Assembly: GCF_041146395.1 (NCBI RefSeq)
Contig: NC_091012.1
Span: 16,172,193 to 16,236,192 of the forward strand
DNA length: 64,000 nucleotides
DNA from: Eulemur rufifrons
Lineage: Eukaryota; Chordata; Mammalia; Primates; Lemuridae
Reading direction: 5' to 3'
In this document: positions 49,139-60,151 of the stretch, piece by piece
How positions within the stretch are numbered: the first letter of the stretch is position 1
How the letters are laid out: each line of letters opens with the position of its first letter
Position numbers and translations under genes: made by a program
The notes under the pieces: generated by a model
Database searches by the model: none
Told to the model about the DNA's origin: nothing
Seen by the model: the letters and a program-made list of their open reading frames with translations, nothing else

Positions 49139-50450
49139 GAGCCGGACCAAGATTAGAACCAAGGTCAGTGGCACCGGTGTGCAGCCTAGGCAGTCACACA
49201 GGTCCCCTACTTACAAGGGCTCCACACCCGTGAGTTAATGCTTTGCTGTCACTGACTTGAAATGCTGGGAGGCGATAAATGTCTGTGGTTCAGGACATCT
49301 GGTCTGTGGTGCTTTGTTACAGCAGCCGGAGCAGACCAGCACAGGCTGCCTCCCTCCTCCTGCACCCGCCAGGTAAGGACTAAGACTATTTCACAGACGA
49401 GGGATGCAGGACTCTCAGGGGTTACCTGTCTCGCTCAGGGTAATGCAAGCTACAAGGTGGCCACGCCAGGACTTGAGCTCAGCTTTGTCTCTGTCCTAGG
49501 CCCATATTTACAACTTGGCCGGCCTGGGACGGACTGCATCCCAGCTCACCCAGTTCACAACACCGGGGGCCCTTTCCTGGGCACACCCATCTCTCTGCTC
49601 CCCTGAGGGCGGAGGAACATCCTGGACAGGTCTTCGGAGCCCAGGCTCATCATCAGCACATTTCTGCCTCACGTTCCAGTTTCTCAAAGCTTCCCTGTGG
49701 CTTGCACCCCTGCGCCAAGCTGAGACGACCGCCCTGGCTGGGTATCTTGACAGAAAGTCTCTGGTGCCATATCAACACTTACTGTCTTAAAGACCAAACA
49801 AAAGAGAAGCTATGAACGGCCTTTGAAAAGCATCACTCAACAAGGTGGCGGCCACGTGGGGTTCCTGTACACTTCACCATCAAGGGGACAGCCTTCCTTT
49901 AGTAGGAAAGTGGCTGCACCAGGAGGTCCCAGATTCTGCTGCCTTTTCCTAGAGGAGCATTTCAGCTCTCTTTGACTCTCCTTTCAATCCCAGAGCAAGC
50001 ATGCTCCTCTCCTAGAAAGCCAAAGCAATGACAGACAGTTAGGGAGACTTTTTATTCCTTTTTCTTTTTAAAGAAGATTTTTAGGTTAATGGTGTTTTGT
50101 TGAGGTGTAATGTTCGTGCAATAAACTGCCCAGATCTTCGGTGTCAAGACTGATGAAAAATTTAACAAATATACACTCCCACACAACCATGATGCTAGTC
50201 AAAATGGTAGGTGTGTTTCTAAATAGAAATCCTCCCTCTCTGCTCCGAGGCTTCTGTGCACAGTGTGCCAACTCTGTCCACACCACATGCTGGACACTGA
50301 GGATACAGAGTTGGAGCACAAGGTCAATGGCGTAGATGACCTTTCTAATCCGGCAGGACAACAGCTATGACAAAGAAGACAGGGACAAGGGCTAGGGAAG
50401 CACAGAGAGGAATGCAGGTCCAGCCTGGAGGAGTCCCTAAAGATCACCCT
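49139..50450. other. Unique DNA between Alus
   Basis: GC-moderate; frames of 90-114 codons near 49262-49790 have no recognisable motif. I looked here for upstream GABRQ exons and found none. Confidence 0.35.
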
Positions 50451-50451
50451 G

Positions 50452-50756
50452 AGCTGGGCACAATGGCCCACACCTGTGTTCCCAGCACTTTGAGGGGCCG
50501 AGGCTGCAGGGTTGCTTGAGGCCAGGAGTTCACGACCAGCCTGGGCAACCTAATAAGACCCTGTCTCTACAAAAAATAAGCAAAATTAGCCGAGTGTAGC
50601 TAAGCACCCCTGTAGTCTCTGCTACTCAGGAGGCTGAGGCAGAAGGATCACTTGAGCCTTGGACTTTGAGGTCCAGTGAGATATGATCATGCCCCTGCAC
50701 ACCAGCCTGGGGCAACAGAGCGAGACCTCATCTCTACAAAAATAGAGAGAGAGAGA
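50452..50756 (+). mobile_element. Alu SINE, old J-like
   Basis: Left arm 'gagctgggcacaatggccca' and right arm 'gtgagatatgatcatgcccc', with 'ctgcacaccagcctgg'. An impure A/GA-rich tail follows. It lacks the lemur-specific right-arm wording and is diverged. Confidence 0.92.
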
Positions 50757-51099
50757 ACGTAAGAAAGATTGATTCCCTAGAGCATGTGACAGGTAAGCTG
50801 GATCTTGTAGAATAAGGAGTCTGCTAAGAGGAGACCGGAAATAAAGGGATATTGCTCACATAATGATATGCAGAGGCTTCGGGGTACCCAGAGTCTTAGG
50901 AGAGAGTTCATAGTAAATACGGCAAAAGATGGCTCTTAGGGTGCCATCTGGGTTCAGGGACAAGATATGATCAGAGAGAAATGAAATTGAGCTTGTCATC
51001 TGACTTAGCAGCTATTTCTGAGGCCAGAACAGTCAGTACCTATCTCATGTCCATGTCTGGTTTTATTGCTTGGGGTCAAAGGCCGTTGCCCAATACATG

Positions 51100-51412
51100 G
51101 AGCAAAGGCTGACCCACAGACACACCCATACATTCCCACACTCACTCCCACTTCCGCAGGAATACACTCGTTCTTATGGACATGCTCACACATTCAGTCC
51201 CACACAACACAAACACTCGCACACAGACATGCTCACATGTTCACATATGCACAGACGTGTCTCACACACACCGACACATTCACCTGCACACGAAAACACT
51301 CACAAATCCACTCACACATGGACATGCTCACATACTTTCATACACACAGCACAAACAATCACACACAGACACACGTGCACTAACACAAACATGCATGCAC
51401 ACACAACCGTGA
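51100..51412 (+). repeat. Degenerate CA-rich low-complexity tract
   Basis: About 300 bases rich in CACA with scattered TCACA and GACAC variants. His/Thr-rich frames across it are artefacts. Confidence 0.9.
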
Positions 51413-51599
51413 ATCTTGTTTGGGGGCTCATTCCCTTCAGTTTTTAACAGGAAATATTTAGAAAAAGAGTGTTTCACCCCTTCATTTCCTCTGTTTTGCC
51501 CTTCCTTTCAGCATATCACTGCCCCCTCCGTTGTGTGCCTCTCCACCCTGCAAAGCCCCTGGGTCCTGCCACCCTGACATCAGTGTGTCTCCTTGCCAG

Positions 51600-51752
51600 G
51601 GTCCTACGTGCCCCTGATACTCAAATTCCAGGTACAGAGGGAAGTCAACAGCTACCTTTGGCAGGTCTACTGGTCTATGGTCCTCACCACTATTCTCTCC
51701 TGGATATCGTTTTGGATGAACTATGATTCCTCTGCAGCCAGGGTGACAATTG
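51600..51752 (+). pseudogene. Isolated TM1-TM2 exon of a GABA-A receptor theta-like subunit
   Basis: Acceptor ...gtgtctccttgccag and donor GTAGGT flank 153 bases, the usual length of this exon in GABA-A genes. It reads SYVPLILKFQVQREVNSYLW, then QVYWSMVLTTILSWISFWMN and YDSSAARVTIG. FQVQREVNSYL and MNYDSSAARVTIG are distinctive for the theta subunit (GABRQ), a chloride-channel subunit at the neuronal membrane. There are no stops. The TM1 proline conserved across Cys-loop receptors is replaced (YWSM instead of Y.P). No neighbouring GABRQ exon was found within 49-56 kb. I read it as a duplicated fragment or a decayed gene; a real exon with distant partners remains possible. Confidence 0.85.
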
Positions 51753-52670
51753 GTAGGTCCTGTCTCCGTCCCAGGGGGAGCGTGGGTTGTCTTCCTCGGA
51801 ACAAAAAAGGCTAGCGTAAGGGAGTGGTACCTGGCGCAGCATGTGACTGCTTACACAAGGAAGCAAGGGCTCTTCCAGAAGGCGTGTGTGTAGGTGCTCG
51901 GCCAAGCTCCGGTGGAGAGACTGACATTGGAGATGGGTGTGAAAAACACACTAGACTTGCAATCCTTGTATGTTGTGCCCAAAGTACCAGAATTCATAGT
52001 TTGTCGAGTCCATAAGTAAATGGACAAGTCACACATTTAGATCAGAAATACAACACAACAAACATTGATTTAATCAAGGCATCAGAACACCTTACCAGGC
52101 AGCAGGGCTTCAAGAGGAGCTGCCCTGAAGGAGTCTCTAATGGGCCTCAGATCCAGGTCTGCTTTCTCTGTCACTGAGACTCCTTGGTCTCCATCTTCAG
52201 GAGATCATTCGGGACTAAACCTTTGCATTTGTGTAATAGTTTTGGGTTCACAAAATTTTCCCGGGGACTAAAGAAAGAAGAAAGGGGAAGGGGCCAGCAT
52301 AGGGCAAGGTGGGACTTTCTTCTCACACTGCATGTCTAATTCAGGTCATTGGGGGAGCTTCTGCTTATGGTAGCTATTGATGTGTTCTTCTTCAATCTTC
52401 ATGGCAGGGGGACACAAACCTAGTGGGGCTTGCACTATTAATTCAGTGCTGCTGTCAGAAGGGAAACACCTCACTTTCACTCACAATTCATTAGCTAGGA
52501 CTAATGACATTGACCCAACTACAAGGAGCCAGGACATTCAGCTTGCTATGTATCCAGGAAGGGCGAAGCATTTGTCACTGAAGAGTGCTGATAACAACCA
52601 TATGTACTTTCCCTTGGTCTTTGAAGGCATGTTGCTTGCTCTTTTTCACACTTAGGGGTACTCATGTCTT
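51753..52670. other. Unique DNA after the GABRQ-like exon
   Basis: Nothing recognised; the next GABRQ exon (TM2-TM3) was looked for and not seen. Confidence 0.4.
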
Positions 52671-52671
52671 C

Positions 52672-53145
52672 CTTTTCATTTTTATTGTTATGTGTACATC
52701 ATAGTTGTATATCTCTATAGGGTATATGTGATGTTTTGATACTGGCACAGAATGTGAATTAATCAAATCAGGGTAATTGGGGCTTCCATCACCTCAGGTA
52801 TTTGTCATGTCTTTGTGTTAGAAACATTTCTATCCTAGCTATTTTAAAGCATACCCTAACTTATTGTTGACTATAGTCACTTTGTTGTGCTATGAAATAG
52901 TGTTCATTCTATCTACCATCTAACTATATTTTTGCATCCATTAATCATCCCCACCTTATCCCCCTGTCCTCACTACCCTTGGCCTCTGATAACCATCTTC
53001 ATACTCTCTGTTTCCATGAGATATTTCTGATGTTTAGCTCCCACATATGAGTGAGAACGTGTAAGATTTGTCTTTTTGTGCGTGGCTTATTTCACTGAAC
53101 ATAACGTTCTCCAGTTTCATCCATGTTGTTGCAAATCTCAGTCCC
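52672..53145 (-). mobile_element. Old L1 3' end, antisense
   Basis: Antisense 3' UTR and ORF2 end: 'gtacatcatagttgtatatc', 'agctcccacatatgagtgag', 'cagtttcatccatgttgttg'. Confidence 0.85.
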
Positions 53146-53450
53146 CTTTTTGCAGTAGTCTTCTCATCTTTAACCTTGACACATAAGTCATCAACATATG
53201 TTAATTTCAAAATATTGCTATTCATCAGTGAGCTATCTACTGTGGGTAGTGCACAGAAGGAGCTCCAGGCAGTCATTCCCCTCATCCATTACCCCCAAGA
53301 AAAGGAAAAACAGCCCTTTTGCTATTTATGATGGGCTGCAGTACCGATATCCCAGAGGTCACAGGGGCCAGGAGTGATACTCAGAACCAAGCTCTCTCCA
53401 GGTACGGGAGCTGAGCTTTATTGTGTAAGCTTTTCACCTTCACCTGAAAG
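53146..53450. other. Unique DNA
   Basis: No gene or repeat recognised. Confidence 0.35.
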
Positions 53451-53454
53451 GTTG

Positions 53455-54050
53455 TGTATCAGTCAGGGTTATCCAGAGAGACAGAACCAATAGGATGCAT
53501 AGACAGATAGACACAGATATATGAGAGGAGATTGATTAAGGGAATTGGTTCATGCAGTTTTGGAGGCTGAAAAGTCCCAAAATAGGCCATCTACAAGCTG
53601 AAGAAACAGGGAGCCAGCAGCGTGGCTGAGTCCAAGTCTCAAGGCCTTGCAACCAGGGAAGCAGATGGTATAACTCTTAGACGGAGGACAAAGGCCCAAG
53701 ACCCCAGAGCAGATGCTGCTGCAAGTCCAAAAGTCCAAAGGCCAGAAAGCCTGAAGTTCTGCTGTCCAAGGGCAAGAGAAGAAGGGTGTCCCAGCTCCGG
53801 GAGAGAGAGAGAGAGAGCGCACGCGCGCGCGCAAACTTGCCTTTCCTCTGCCTTTTTGTTCCATCCAGGCCTCAGCCAATTAGATCATGCCTAGCCACAC
53901 TGGGTGAGGGCAAATGTTCCTTACTTAGTCCACTAATTTGAATGCCAATCTCTTCTAGAAACACCCTCACAGACACACCCAGAAATAATGCTTCACCAAC
54001 TACCAGGGTATCCCTTCAACTAGTAAATTCCACATCTAAAATTAACCATC
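53455..54050 (+). mobile_element. Old interspersed repeat (common mammalian type, not named)
   Basis: The order 'tatcagtcagggttatccag', 'gaattggttcatgcagtttt', 'ccaggcctcagccaattaga', 'aaacaccctcacagacacac' and 'aaattaaccatcacaa' is a frequently seen mammalian repeat. I do not recall the family name with certainty. It contains a (GA)n(CG)n run. Confidence 0.6.
53803..53832 (+). repeat. (GA)n followed by alternating (CG)n
   Basis: gagagagagagagagcgcacgcgcgcgcgc type run. The alternating purine-pyrimidine CG part could adopt Z-DNA. Confidence 0.85.
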
Positions 54051-54560
54051 ACAAGTTGTATATCCTATTCTGGCTACAAGAAAGGCTAATGCACCCAAGA
54101 CGCTAAAGCCCAAGCTGAGGAAGACAGCAAACTCAACTCCACAACAGCTGAGTTGGTCCTGAACAGAGTGGATCTGGAGATGACCCAGGCCTTCAGTGAA
54201 ATCTCTCACAAAACCATAAGTCAACCTCTTCTGGAGTCTTGGCATTCCTGAATTCTGCCGAGGCCCCTGTCCAGAGTGAGGGCAGCCAAAAGGAAGTATG
54301 TGGAGCAGAGGTGGGAGCGAGTGTTCATCTGGGCCACCAACTACCCTTGGGTAGATGGAATAATCGAGATGGTGCTCTCCCTGCTACAGGGCCCTTCAGC
54401 CCATCACCCTGTGGCTCCATTTTGGGTGACCCCATTCTGATTCAGAGACTGACTGCCAACCTAAAGCCTTTCAAACCAGGAGCTCCAAATCCCATTATAA
54501 TACCATTTCAATGGTGGAGGTTCTTCATTAAGACACTTCCCCAACACCCCTACCCAGACT
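54051..54560 (+). other. Coding-like segment of unknown origin, with one stop
   Basis: A plus-strand frame from about 54088 is open to TGA near 54250 (AKAQAEEDSKLNSTTAELVL...), and the same frame continues open for ~150 bases beyond (KRKYVEQRWERVFIWATNYP...). I do not recognise the protein. It could be a pseudogene fragment or chance. Confidence 0.25.
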
Positions 54561-55105
54561 GGTGACAGTTCATGTGCTGCTGCGGGAGGCCCCCACACTG
54601 GTATCCCTGGAGGCCCCCTGCCCACTAGGAATGAGTTCAGTGTCATCCCATGATGCCTGTCCTCTCCATATTTACAGTACCCCTGACCTCAGCAAGGAGA
54701 AAGACACTTCCTGTGCACCTTTCACAAAGTTTACTCAAAATGGATCCTAGACCTAAATGTGAAGCACAAAGCTATAAAGCTTCTGAAAGGTAACAAACGT
54801 GGAAGAAAATCAAGGTGAACTTGGATTTGGCAACGACTTCTTAGACACAACACCAAAGGGATGACTCATGAAAGAAAAAATTGATAGGTTAGACATTATT
54901 AAAATTAAAACTTCTACTCTGTGAAAGACACTGTTAGGAGAATCCTCCCCAGATGGTGGTAGTTCCCGTGCTGGTAGGGGAAGCCCTCCCACTGATATCT
55001 CTGCAGGTCCCCTGCCCACTTGGACTGAGTTCAATGTCATCCCATGGTACTTAGCCCTCCACATTTAGAGTACCTCTTACCGCAGGATGGAGAGATACCC
55101 TCCTT
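54561..55105 (+). repeat. 150-bp direct repeats flanking an old L1 fragment
   Basis: 54561-54712 and 54951-55105 are diverged direct copies (ggtgacagtt/ggtggtagtt, then tgtcatcccatg, accgcaggatgg/acctcagcaagg). Between them, 54715-54945 is a sense ORF2 fragment of an old L1 ('caaaatggatcctagaccta', 'cttggatttggcaacgactt'). Confidence 0.75.
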
Positions 55106-55725
55106 TGCTCCATCAAGTACTCCAATTCCTATAAGCAGGGGTGTGCAGAGAAGAATTTCTGCAAAAGAGCAACATCTGCGGTACACCTTAAATGGGTCAA
55201 ACAAAAAGAGTGGCCAAAGCCCCCAAGCCCTTCTCTCCATCAAGAGCCCTCATCCAGGTGAGGAGGGAGGCAGGACTCTGCTCCCCTCACATGTTGACAA
55301 CCTGGCCTTGCCTCTAAGCCACTAAAGGCCTCCTGGGCCTGGTCAGCATGTCAGTCCAACATCCCCTGTCAGGAGTCTCTGGACTCGTACATCAAGTCAC
55401 ACTTGTTGGAGCACCAGGGCTCCAGTGGCCAGCAAGGCTTGCTGTGAGAGGTGGAATGAGCACATCATTGGTCCAGGTAGCCTTTTATCAAGCTGCCTCT
55501 AGCCACCACGTCCAGCTCTTTGAAAATGAAGGCCCATTAAGGTAGCAAGGCCATCTGTGTCAGAGACAGGGAGCAGAAGGAGCTGCCATTTCCTCTCTTT
55601 CTCCCCAGCTCATATCATCTCCATCCCTTCTGGCACTGAATGATATCCCCAGACTCTTTCAGTCCTTTCCCCTCCAGCATTTTCAAAGCCCTACTTGGCC
55701 CACAATGCTAGCTTCCTTCAACTAT
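55106..55725. other. Unique DNA
   Basis: No gene or repeat recognised. Confidence 0.35.
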
Positions 55726-55729
55726 TTAA

Positions 55730-57720
55730 TATAGTTTTCTGTGTTTTGAAATGTTTTATAACAATAATTGAAAAAGTAGACCTTTAATCCCTCTGCAATT
55801 GATTTTTATATAGCTTCAGAAGAATTCCAGTTGCATTGGGGTTTCTACATGGAGATCCAGTTGTTTCACTGTCATTTACTAAAAATACTAGGATTCCCCA
55901 CTGTTCTGCAGTTGCACCTTTTTTGTAAATCAACGGTCCATATATAAGCCTCTATTTCAAGAGTACAGTATTTACATTTTGATCCGCCTATCAACCACGG
56001 CACACATACCACAAACTTAATTACTCTAGCATTTTAATAATTCTTACTCATCTGGTAGAGTAACTAGTTTTATCTTCCCCTATTCCTTCAAGACTGTCTT
56101 GGCTATGCTTGGCCTGTTGCATGCCAATTTAAACATTACACTCATTGGGTCACGTTTCACACAGATATGCACATAAACAGACATATTCACCCAAAAAGCC
56201 TTTGGGAATTTTTATTTAGATTACAGTCAATCTGTAGATTAATTAAGGAGAATTAACGTCTTTATCCAACTGAATCTTCATAACCATGATCATATTATAC
56301 TTTATTTTTAGTTAGGTGTTTATTAACTTTTCTAAAGAGTGTTTTTATATTTTTTCCATAGAGTTCCTAAACGTGCTTTGGCTAGATTTACCCTTCAATA
56401 TTTAATATTTTGGTATGATAGGTTACAAGCCACATTTTGCTGACTTACATTTTCATTTTATAGTATTTGTTGCTGCATAAACAAAGTTTACTTTTTGTAT
56501 ATTGATATTATACCAAGCAACCTTGACATTCACTTTTTTTGACTGAATAGTTTAACCTTAGTTCTTTTGGATTTTCTTCACACACAGTCTAATCATCTGT
56601 TAATCACGAACACTTTATTTCCTATTTTATGAATTGCTATCTCTTCTGCTTCTCATTACTGCACTGGACAGTATCTCCATCAAGATATTGCAGAGAAATG
56701 GTAAAGGGAAGAATCCTTGTCTAATCCTCAGTTTCAAAGCAAAAGCTTTCAAATTTCCCCATATGTGTACGATGTTTGCTATAGGCTTTTCACACATATC
56801 CTTTATCTAGTTGACTTTTCTTTTTTTTCCAGTTTCCCAACCTTTTTATTTTAGAATAGTGTTGGATTTACAGAAAAATTGCAAACATAGTACAGGGAGT
56901 TCCCACATGGCCCACATTCGCTTTCCCCTATTAATTAACATCTTAGTATGGTACATTGTTTACAAATAATGAACCAATAGTGATACAATGTTATTAACAG
57001 AAGTCCACACTTTCTTTAGATTTCCTTAGTCGTTACTTAATATCTTTTTTCTGTTCCAGGATCCTATCCAAGATTCTACAGGATATTTAGCCATTACACC
57101 TTCTTAGACTCCTCGTGGCTATGACATTTTCTCAGGCAGTCCTTGTTTTTGATGACCTTGACAGTTTTGAGGAGTTCTAGTCAGGTATATTGTAGGATGC
57201 CCCTCTCTTGGAATTTTGCTGATGATTTTGTCATGATTAGCTTGGTATTATGGGTTTGGAAAGGGGAGAACCACAGAGTTAAAGTGCTATTCTCGTGACA
57301 TCATATCAAAGATACATACAATCAGCAATGACTTCTCACTGTTTTCATTTTATTTCAAAATATTACAGGGGTAAAAACCCTTTGGTTACATACACTGCCT
57401 TTGTACAGCCCGAGTCAGAGCTGCAAGTATACCCATCTCCCAGACAGCTCACTACACCCGTTCGGTTTGAATTTACCCATCCCCTCCTTCCCCCTCCCAT
57501 CTGCCCTACACTTATCACTGTGGATATCAATCTTGATCACCTGGCAGAGGGAGCGTTTTTCAGGCTTCCCTGCTATAGAGTTACTCTTTTCCCCCTTTTC
57601 CACACTGTACTTTCTTTGGAAGGAAGTCACGGTGACCAGCCAACACTTGAGAAGTATGGAGTATCTACACAAATGATATGTAATACTTCTTCACAGGAGA
57701 TTTATCTATTCTCCCCCATT
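55730..57720 (-). mobile_element. Old L1M, antisense, long ORF2 piece plus 3' UTR
   Basis: Antisense ORF2 text from 55780 ('gcattggggtttctacatgg', 'atatgcacataaacag', 'attaatttaaggagaatta'-type) to about 56820. The L1M 3' UTR block follows ('agttcccacatggcccacat', 'cttgatcacctggcagaggg') to 57720, interrupted at 57340-57517 by a short younger L1 3' end. The order of parts suggests two adjacent fragments. Confidence 0.8.
57335..57522 (-). mobile_element. Very short L1 3'-UTR insertion in L1M
   Basis: T-rich start, then 'atttcaaaatattacagggg' and C-rich antisense 3' UTR. The host L1M sequence resumes with a repeated tcactg at both sides (about 57335 and 57518). Confidence 0.75.
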
Positions 57721-57879
57721 TGTTCAGTCATTTATTTATCAGCATAGACTCATGGATATAAATTTTATACTTTGTGGGAGAGGGTGGGGTAGAAAAAAAA
57801 TTTTATACTTTGAGAAATATCTCTCTGTTGGGAATGCATGTCGATTTTTATTAAATACCATTATGTATAAATTTACTGT

Positions 57880-58226
57880 AACCAGGGAAATGCAACTTAA
57901 AACCACAATCGGATACCATCTTACTCCAATTAGAATGGCCATTACTAAAAAGTCAAAAAAAACATTAGTTGTTAGTGTGGATGCAGTGAAAATGAAACAC
58001 TTATACACTCTTGCTGGGAATGTAAATTAGCATGAAACTTTCTCAAAGAACTAAAAGTAGATCTACCATTGATTCTGCAAACCCAGTATTGGGTATCTAC
58101 CCAGAGGAAAAGAAATCATTATATCCAAATGACATCTCTACTCATATGTTTATCACAGCACAATTCAACATTGCAAAAATATGGAATCTACCTAAGTGCC
58201 CATCAACTGAATGGATTAAGAAATTG

Positions 58227-58271
<45 letters not shown>

Positions 58272-58279
58272 TATACACA

Positions 58280-58313
<34 letters not shown>

Positions 58314-58680
58314 ATGGAGTGCTATTCAACAATAAGAAAGAGTGAAATAGTGTCTTTTGCAGCAACTTAGAGGGAACTGGAGGACATTATCTTAAGTGAA
58401 GTAACTCTGGAACAGATAAATAAATGCTCCATATTCTCGCTTATAAGTGGGAACTAAACTATGGCTACATAAGGGCACACGGAGTGGTATAATGGACGTT
58501 GAAGACTCAAAAGGGTGAGGGTGGGAGGAGGTGAGGTATGGTAAATTACCTATGGGGCACAATGTACAATACTCAGGTGAAGGATACACCAAAATCCCAG
58601 ACTTCACCACTATACAATATATACGTACAACAGAATTCAATTTGTACCCCCCAAAACTTAAAATTTTAAAAAAGATTAAT
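57880..58680 (+). mobile_element. 5'-truncated old L1, sense
   Basis: ORF2 C-terminal text ('gggaaatgcaacttaaaacc', 'gggtatctacccagaggaaa') and 3' UTR to 'aaaacttaaaattttaaaaa'. The frame is broken and contains an expanded microsatellite. Confidence 0.88.
58228..58313 (+). repeat. (TA)n-(CA)n compound microsatellite inside L1 ORF2
   Basis: About 18 TA units, a short imperfect stretch, then about 19 CA units, placed at the ORF2 site that normally reads 'tggtatatatacacaatgga'. It grew from the short TA/CA seed of the L1. Confidence 0.92.
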
Positions 58681-59198
58681 AAGTTTACTGTAGATATGAT
58701 TTGTCTCCTTCAATCTGTTACTATAGTTAGCCAGTCCTGGGATTATTTGCTCCCAGATCCATCTCTCATTTTCTCCTACTCTGCTCTCCACTCTACAGGA
58801 TTTGACTCCTGAAGGCTCCAATTCCTAGGCTCACCAACATTTGGTTGCCATTTTGGTTCAGGAAGATAGAGCGATTAGAGGTTTTTCTCCTCCTTCTTCT
58901 GCATCAGATGACTGGGCAAAGAGGAAGCATGTCAGTTGACTCAGTGAGAAAGATACCCTGGGAGGGCTCTAAAAAAAGCTTGTCCTACAGGCCTTCTCCT
59001 CCTAGGGCTCCTGTCCTCCTGGTCAGCCTGTCCTCTAAGCACCTGAATGAGGAAGTGACATGGGTCCTCAGGGACACCGCTCTGCAGAGCATGAGGCCCC
59101 AGGGCTGACAGTGAGTGGGTGGGGACAAACACTGTGGGATCCTCTGTGTGCTGGGAAGGGCAGGGCCCTTGTCACACATTCAGAGTGTGTACCTCACC
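58681..59198. other. Unique DNA
   Basis: No gene or repeat recognised. Confidence 0.35.
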
Positions 59199-59370
59199 TT
59201 GACGCCTGGGGTGGGGGGAGGGGATGGGGCATACCTACATGATGAGTGCGATATGCACTGTCTAGAGAATGGACACACTTGAAGTTCAGACTCGGGGGTT
59301 GGGGGAGCATGGGCAATATATATAACCTGCACTTTTGTACCCCTATAAAGAGCTGAAATAATAATAAAAA
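59199..59370 (+). mobile_element. L1 3'-UTR fragment with G-rich tract and A-tail
   Basis: The G-run block 59209-59228 is followed by sense 3' UTR (ttgaagttcagactcggggg; acttttgtacccctataaag) and an AATAATAATAAAA tail. The inverted-duplication arm begins immediately after the tail. Confidence 0.9.
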
Positions 59371-60120
59371 AAAAGTTTAAACTTGGGTTTATTGCTGTTT
59401 AACAATTCTTTGTAAGGACTCAACTTCTGCCTGCAGGAAGATGGAGGAGATGCATTTTCCTCTATTCCTCCTGCTAAGTACAACCAAACAGCCTGGGCAT
59501 TGTACATAAAACAAGCATAAGAATACTCTGAACAGTAGAAAGAAGAAAGCAAACTGTCTAGTGACCTCAGGACACAAGGAATGACATGGCAGTGACTTCC
59601 CTGGGGTTTTTCTTTGCCTCTTATGTGTCAAACTTGGAGATAAAGAACCAGCAACTTAGAAATGCCAATAGGCACAGACAAAAATGCCCCAACGAAAGCT
59701 TACTGTTTCTAGCCAAAGGACCAGAAAAGGGGAAGCCTGGTAAGGCAGAAAACTTTTCGACAATCACTGCTCTCCTCTGGCCAAACAACAGAAGCACCTG
59801 TGGCTTGATCCCAACCAGCCAGCAAAGACCAAGAGGCTCCACGTGGGAGTAGCAATGAGGCAGTCCTACCCCTCGCAGCCAAGGAGATATTCAGGGGAGG
59901 CCTAGCAGGGAGTAGGAACTCCCACTAATGCCCAGCTGTAACAAAGAGAATCCTTTTGGGTGTCAATGGAGGCCAAGTGAGGAACCTGGTCTTCCACTCC
60001 CATGTGGCAGTGCTGAAGAAGTGGGCCCCTTCCCCTGCTAAAGCAATGTCAGAGGAAGTTAGTTAAAACAAGGTTTCAATAAGATCCAACCTCATGGTAC
60101 AATACTAAAATGTCTAGGAT

Positions 60121-60151
<31 letters not shown>

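Noticed and set aside
51066..51447. His/Thr-rich open frames
   Set aside because: They cross a degenerate CA-rich tract.
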